Below, piece by piece: positions 60,982 through 64,000 of a DNA stretch of 64,000 nt. The notes beneath the pieces are model-generated. The model worked only from the letters and a program-made list of their open reading frames with translations, made no database searches and was not told the DNA's origin. The position numbers and the translations under genes are program-made. Numbering within the stretch: position 1 is the stretch's first letter; each line of letters starts with the position of its first letter. Source of the DNA: Hyphococcus formosus (GTDB lineage: Bacteria; Pseudomonadota; Alphaproteobacteria; Caulobacterales; Parvularculaceae); assembly GCF_046736345.1 (NCBI RefSeq), contig NZ_CP157210.1, forward strand, positions 1,984,001 to 2,048,000. The letters run 5' to 3'.

Positions 60982-61382
60982 TGCAGGTCAATGTCTATTT
61001 AAATTTCGACGGAAATTGCAAAGAGGCGATGACGTTTTACCACGAAACGCTCGGTGGCGATCTTGAAGTCATGCTCCCCTTTGCGGGCTCTGAAGCGGAG
61101 CCGCATGTTCCCGACGATATGAAGGACAATATTCTGCACGCGTCTCTCGTTGTCGGCGAGACCAAGATAATGGCAAGCGACGCCTCGCCCGATCATTATC
61201 AACGTGCGCGCGGCACTAGCATTTGCCTCAATCTCGACGACCCGGAAGAGGCCAAACGGCTCTATTTCACGCTCAGTCAGGATGGCGAGATCATCATGCC
61301 GCTAGAGCCCACCTTCTTTGCGAAGGCGTTTGCATCCTTCCATGACCGCTTCGGCGTCCTCTGGATGATCCATAGCAGTTAA
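60981..61382 (+). CDS. VOC-family protein (PhnB-like)
   Basis: This 133-residue vicinal-oxygen-chelate fold protein has NFDGNCKEAMTFYHETLGGDL (about 8-28) at the start of its first repeat and SFHDRFGVLWMIH at the end. PhnB-like members act as stand-alone metal-binding domains of unknown chemistry. Its start overlaps the ArsR stop by one base. It is the second gene of a six-gene operon. Confidence 0.88.
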   Translation: MQVNVYLNFDGNCKEAMTFYHETLGGDLEVMLPFAGSEAEPHVPDDMKDNILHASLVVGETKIMASDASPDHYQRARGTSICLNLDDPEEAKRLYFTLSQDGEIIMPLEPTFFAKAFASFHDRFGVLWMIHSS

Positions 61383-61399
61383 AAATAAGTGGGGAGAAC

Positions 61400-61870
61400 A
61401 TGAGTAAAGACCATCTAATCATCATTGAACGAACGTTTAAATTTCCGCGAAAAACCCTGTGGCATGCATGTACAGACGCAGAAGCCATTAGCGCCTGGTA
61501 TGGGCCGAAAGGATTTCGCACCCGGGTCGAAGAACATGATTTCCGCGAGGGCGGTGCCTATCGCTATGTAATGATCGGTCCGGACGGAAAGGAATATCCA
61601 TCGGTCGGGCGCTTTGTCGAAATTGTCGAATTATCAAAAATTGTCGCAACAGATGATTTCGGTGAAGGTTTTGAGTATGACAAGCCACTTCCCGATCAAA
61701 TGGTGAGTACACAGCATTTCGAAGATCATGCTGATGGCTCCAAACTGATTATTTCCATCAGCCACCCAACCGAAGCCGATCGCCAGAAACATATTGATAT
61801 GGGCGTTGTCGATGGTTGGCAGTCATCGCTTGATTGTCTTGATGAATATGTAGCGGGAAAGGACACCTAA
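61400..61870 (+). CDS. SRPBCC/AHSA1-domain protein
   Basis: This 156-residue protein of the START/Bet v1 fold has IERTFKFPRKTLWHACTDAEAISAWYGPKGF (about 9-38) and a C-terminal helix ending QSSLDCLDEYV. AHSA1-like proteins bind small hydrophobic ligands. It overlaps the second SRPBCC gene by one base. The two SRPBCC genes are neighbours but only moderately similar. Confidence 0.88.
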   Translation: MSKDHLIIIERTFKFPRKTLWHACTDAEAISAWYGPKGFRTRVEEHDFREGGAYRYVMIGPDGKEYPSVGRFVEIVELSKIVATDDFGEGFEYDKPLPDQMVSTQHFEDHADGSKLIISISHPTEADRQKHIDMGVVDGWQSSLDCLDEYVAGKDT

Positions 61871-62346
61871 TGCCGCCATTACCCAAGGAACTGACTTTGT
61901 CGCGCAAATATGCTGCGCCGCGCACCCTACTGTGGAAAATCTGGTCAGACCCACACCACATTAAACAATGGTGGGGCCCGTTTGGCCCAACCAATACGAC
62001 ATGCGACATCGACTTTCGCGTTGGCGGACAGTTCAATATCGCAATGCGCACCCCGGAGGGCGACATGCTTTATGCGGTCGGCGAGTATTTAGAGATTAAG
62101 CGTCCTGAACGGATCGTTTATCTCGGCGATGCCGACACAGTGACGGCCTGCGGTTGCGGCGCGCCACCAAAGGCAAAAGTCACGGTCACCTTTGACGAGT
62201 TTGCAAAGGATAAAACCAATTTGACCGTGCACACCCTATTTGACCGACCAGAAGATATGATCGCCGCGAATGAAGAAGGCTACACTTCTGGCTGGACAAA
62301 TACGCTGATCGAACTTGAAGAAACATTACAACTGCTGGAGGCGTAA
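61870..62346 (+). CDS. SRPBCC/AHSA1-domain protein (second copy)
   Basis: This 158-residue SRPBCC fold has LSRKYAAPRTLLWKIWSDPHHIKQWWGP (about 10-37), FRVGGQFNIAM and a final amphipathic helix. Its ATG overlaps the stop of the first copy by one base. It belongs to the ArsR-led VOC/SRPBCC operon. Confidence 0.88.
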   Translation: MPPLPKELTLSRKYAAPRTLLWKIWSDPHHIKQWWGPFGPTNTTCDIDFRVGGQFNIAMRTPEGDMLYAVGEYLEIKRPERIVYLGDADTVTACGCGAPPKAKVTVTFDEFAKDKTNLTVHTLFDRPEDMIAANEEGYTSGWTNTLIELEETLQLLEA

Positions 62347-62820
62347 ATGCCAAAACTAGCATCAAAAGTGCGTACCTGTCTTTGGTATAACGGCGATGGG
62401 CATGAAGCCGCTGAGTTTTATGTGTCTCTGTTGCCGGATAGCTATTTCGAGGACGGATATATTCCAAACCCGGAAAAGCCACCACTGGTCGTTGAGTTCA
62501 TGCTGTGCGGTGCGCCCTTTATGATTTTAAACGGCGGCCCCACCTTCCCCCATACGCCCGCCGCGTCGATTTCTGTGCTGACCAAAGACCAGACCGAGAC
62601 GGATCATTTATGGTCTTCCCTGACAGCGAATGGCGGTGAAGAAAGCATGTGCGGCTGGTTGAAAGATCGCTACGGCGTTTCGTGGCAAATTGTTCCCGAA
62701 GCGCTGCCAAAAATGTTATCATCAGACGACAAAGACGCTGCCCAACGGGCACAGGCCGAAATGATGAAGATGAAGAAGCTCAACATTGCGGCCCTCGAAG
62801 CCGCATTTAACCAACAATAG
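62347..62820 (+). CDS. VOC-family protein (3-demethylubiquinone methyltransferase-like)
   Basis: This 157-residue VOC-fold protein has KVRTCLWYNGDGHEAAEFYVSLLPDSYF (about 6-33), followed by GAPFMILNGGP and a catalytic-like CGWLKDRYGVSWQIVP. This is the family once named 3-demethylubiquinone-9 3-methyltransferase, although members are not proven methyltransferases. It directly follows the SRPBCC gene with no gap. Confidence 0.88.
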   Translation: MPKLASKVRTCLWYNGDGHEAAEFYVSLLPDSYFEDGYIPNPEKPPLVVEFMLCGAPFMILNGGPTFPHTPAASISVLTKDQTETDHLWSSLTANGGEESMCGWLKDRYGVSWQIVPEALPKMLSSDDKDAAQRAQAEMMKMKKLNIAALEAAFNQQ

Positions 62821-62828
62821 GTGCAATT

Positions 62829-63179
62829 ATGACTTACATTGATGGATTTGTGGCCGCAGTCGAAACGAAAAACCGCGACGCCTATAAGGCGGTCGCAGAA
62901 AAAGCCGCCGTGGTTTTCAAGGAAAATGGCGCGCTAAGCGTGGTCGAAGGCTGGGGCGATGACGTGCCCGACGGCGAAGTCACCTCCTTCCCTATGGCCG
63001 TGAAAGCAAAGCCTGACGAGGCGGTCATTTTTTCCTGGATTATCTGGCCGTCCAAAGAGGCCAGAGACGCGGGCATGAAAAAATCCATGGAAGACCCTCG
63101 CCTTGGCAATCCGGAAGACATGCCCTTTGATGGGAAGCGGCTTATTTATGGCGGCTTTGAAGTTTTGCTTGAGGCCTAA
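62829..63179 (+). CDS. DUF1428 protein
   Basis: This 116-residue protein has YIDGFVAAVETKNRDAYKAVAEKA (about 3-26), VVEGWGDDVPDGEVTSFPMAV and a WPSKEARDAGM stretch, as in DUF1428. The fold is likely a ferredoxin-like dimer. Function unknown. It closes the ArsR operon, starting 8 bases after the VOC gene. Confidence 0.88.
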   Translation: MTYIDGFVAAVETKNRDAYKAVAEKAAVVFKENGALSVVEGWGDDVPDGEVTSFPMAVKAKPDEAVIFSWIIWPSKEARDAGMKKSMEDPRLGNPEDMPFDGKRLIYGGFEVLLEA

Positions 63180-63464
63180 GACCAAAAGTTCGACCCGAAA
63201 CGATTCGCTCAAGCGCCGCTTCGGGTCGTAAAATTGGCGAAAAACCATGCGAATCTTATCAATCCGCACTGTGCTTTTTCGCCAAACGGCTTGAAAGCCG
63301 CAAAGTTCTTAGCGCGGCAGGACGCCGCGCCACATTTTCCCCAATTAAATCAGACCTTTAGCATTTTTTTCCATCGCTTGACGCTGCGTTGCAGCGCCTA
63401 TATGGTCCGCCGCGATTTCAAAAGGTACGGGCGTCCGTTCGTACCTGTTTTTTCGGGCAAGCTC

Positions 63465-63791
63465 ATGGGCGAAGACACCGGCAGAGATGAGGCCAATAAC
63501 GACCGGCCACCCTCGCTGGATGAATTTTCCGAGCGGTTGGACCGGATGCGCGGCACGGGCAAAGTCCCCAATGCCAATGCTTCGGGTCCTGCGTGGGGGC
63601 GAGCCTTGCGGGTCTCCTCGGACCTTTTAGCGGGTCTGATTGTCGGGGGCTTTTTGGGTTGGGGTCTTGATTACTGGTTGGGGACGAGCCCTTGGCTCCT
63701 CCTTCTGGGGCTGGGCCTGGGTTTTGCGGCGGGACTGCGCAATATGATGCGCACCCTTAAAGAAGATACGGAGCAATCATCAGGCGACTGA
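63465..63791 (+). CDS. atpI: ATP synthase assembly protein AtpI
   Basis: This protein of about 108 residues has a charged N-terminus with SLDEFSERLDRMRGTG and two membrane helices, SDLLAGLIVGGFLGWGLDYWL and WLLLLGLGLGFAAGL (about 55-92). It matches AtpI/AtpZ, an assembly factor for the F0 c-ring. The frame extends upstream to 63234 without a leader; ATG 63465 is the best family start. It precedes atpB by 24 bases, the standard order. Confidence 0.9.
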   Translation: MGEDTGRDEANNDRPPSLDEFSERLDRMRGTGKVPNANASGPAWGRALRVSSDLLAGLIVGGFLGWGLDYWLGTSPWLLLLGLGLGFAAGLRNMMRTLKEDTEQSSGD

Positions 63792-63815
63792 TGACACGCT
63801 GGGAAGAATAACGAG

Positions 63816-64000
63816 ATGATAGACTTTCACGCTGCCGGCCCTATGGAGCAATTTGAGATTTTACCGATCATTCCGGTACATCTCGGCTCCATTGATATTT
63901 CGCTGACCAATTCAGCGCTCTGGATGATCATTGCAACGGCAGCGATTTGCGCTTTCTTCTTTTTTGCGACGCGCCGCGCCAGCCTGATCCCAAACCGGAT
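63816..64000 (+). CDS. atpB: ATP synthase subunit a (partial)
   Basis: The first 61 residues of the F0 a subunit are visible: a hydrophilic N-terminus with EQFEILPIIPVHLGSIDISLTN, then the first membrane helix, cut by the window edge. The ribosome site GGAAGAATAACGAG precedes the start. The remaining F0F1 genes should follow to the right. Confidence 0.9.
   Translation, partial: MIDFHAAGPMEQFEILPIIPVHLGSIDISLTNSALWMIIATAAICAFFFFATRRASLIPNR

Overview
The window reads as chromosomal DNA of a free-living, probably marine or aquatic alphaproteobacterium. The indicators are a CcrM-type GANTC methyltransferase, the mutY / DciA-like / DsbA-like / smc block typical of the class, an Entner-Doudoroff operon, a TtpC-type TonB energising operon, a large TonB-dependent receptor, a PEP/VPLPA-CTERM protein and an atpI-atpB start at the right edge. 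Composition is moderately GC-rich except for one AT-richer HNH nuclease gene beside a tRNA. No phage, IS element, CRISPR array or rRNA was seen. A family in the Caulobacterales / Parvularculales neighbourhood is a guess from gene content only.

Layout. 1-1476: end of an Mrp cation/proton antiporter operon (minus). 1805-5007: a ParA ATPase overlapping a ribbon-helix-helix protein, a DUF2336 protein and a small lipoprotein. 5128-11055: seven-gene operon (DUF3450, TtpC-like ExbB, ExbB, two ExbD, TonB, TPR) that energises outer-membrane receptors. 11608-14262: tRNA-Gln, tRNA-Pro, HNH nuclease, GFA-family protein, sorted exported protein. 14522-22684: acyl-CoA dehydrogenase, outer-membrane barrel, TsaC/Sua5, FAD hydroxylase, lipoprotein methyltransferase-like protein, FAD-linked oxidase and YaaA. 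22724-26736: zwf-edd-eda. 27146-43178: amino-sugar and peptidoglycan-sugar island. 43573-49771: small membrane protein, M19 dipeptidase, two glycosyltransferases, radical SAM protein, RNase HII, CcrM. 49862-50495: six-unit 108-bp repeat array. 50505-59806: lipocalin, acid phosphatase, acyl-CoA carboxylase beta, mutY, DciA-like, DsbA-like, smc. 59807-63179: HAD hydrolase and an ArsR-led VOC/SRPBCC operon. 63465-64000: atpI and partial atpB.

How it works together. The island encodes what looks like a complete route for N-acetylmuramic acid: TonB-dependent receptor, SSS transporter, NamZ-type exo-muramidase, GH84 glucosaminidase, BadF-type sugar kinase, MurQ etherase, NagA, NagB-II, and a quinone-linked D-lactate dehydrogenase placed to oxidise the D-lactate that MurQ releases. 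A GntR/UTRA regulator sits inside it. I found a repeated 17-bp motif, ATTGGT-N5-WWTGGY (two half-sites 11 bp apart), in four intergenic regions of this island and its zwf flank, with a fifth degraded copy; two copies lie on predicted promoters. This candidate regulon, the PP2C-family gene in the namZ operon and the apparent absence of export signals on both glycosidases are the most novel aspects of the window.
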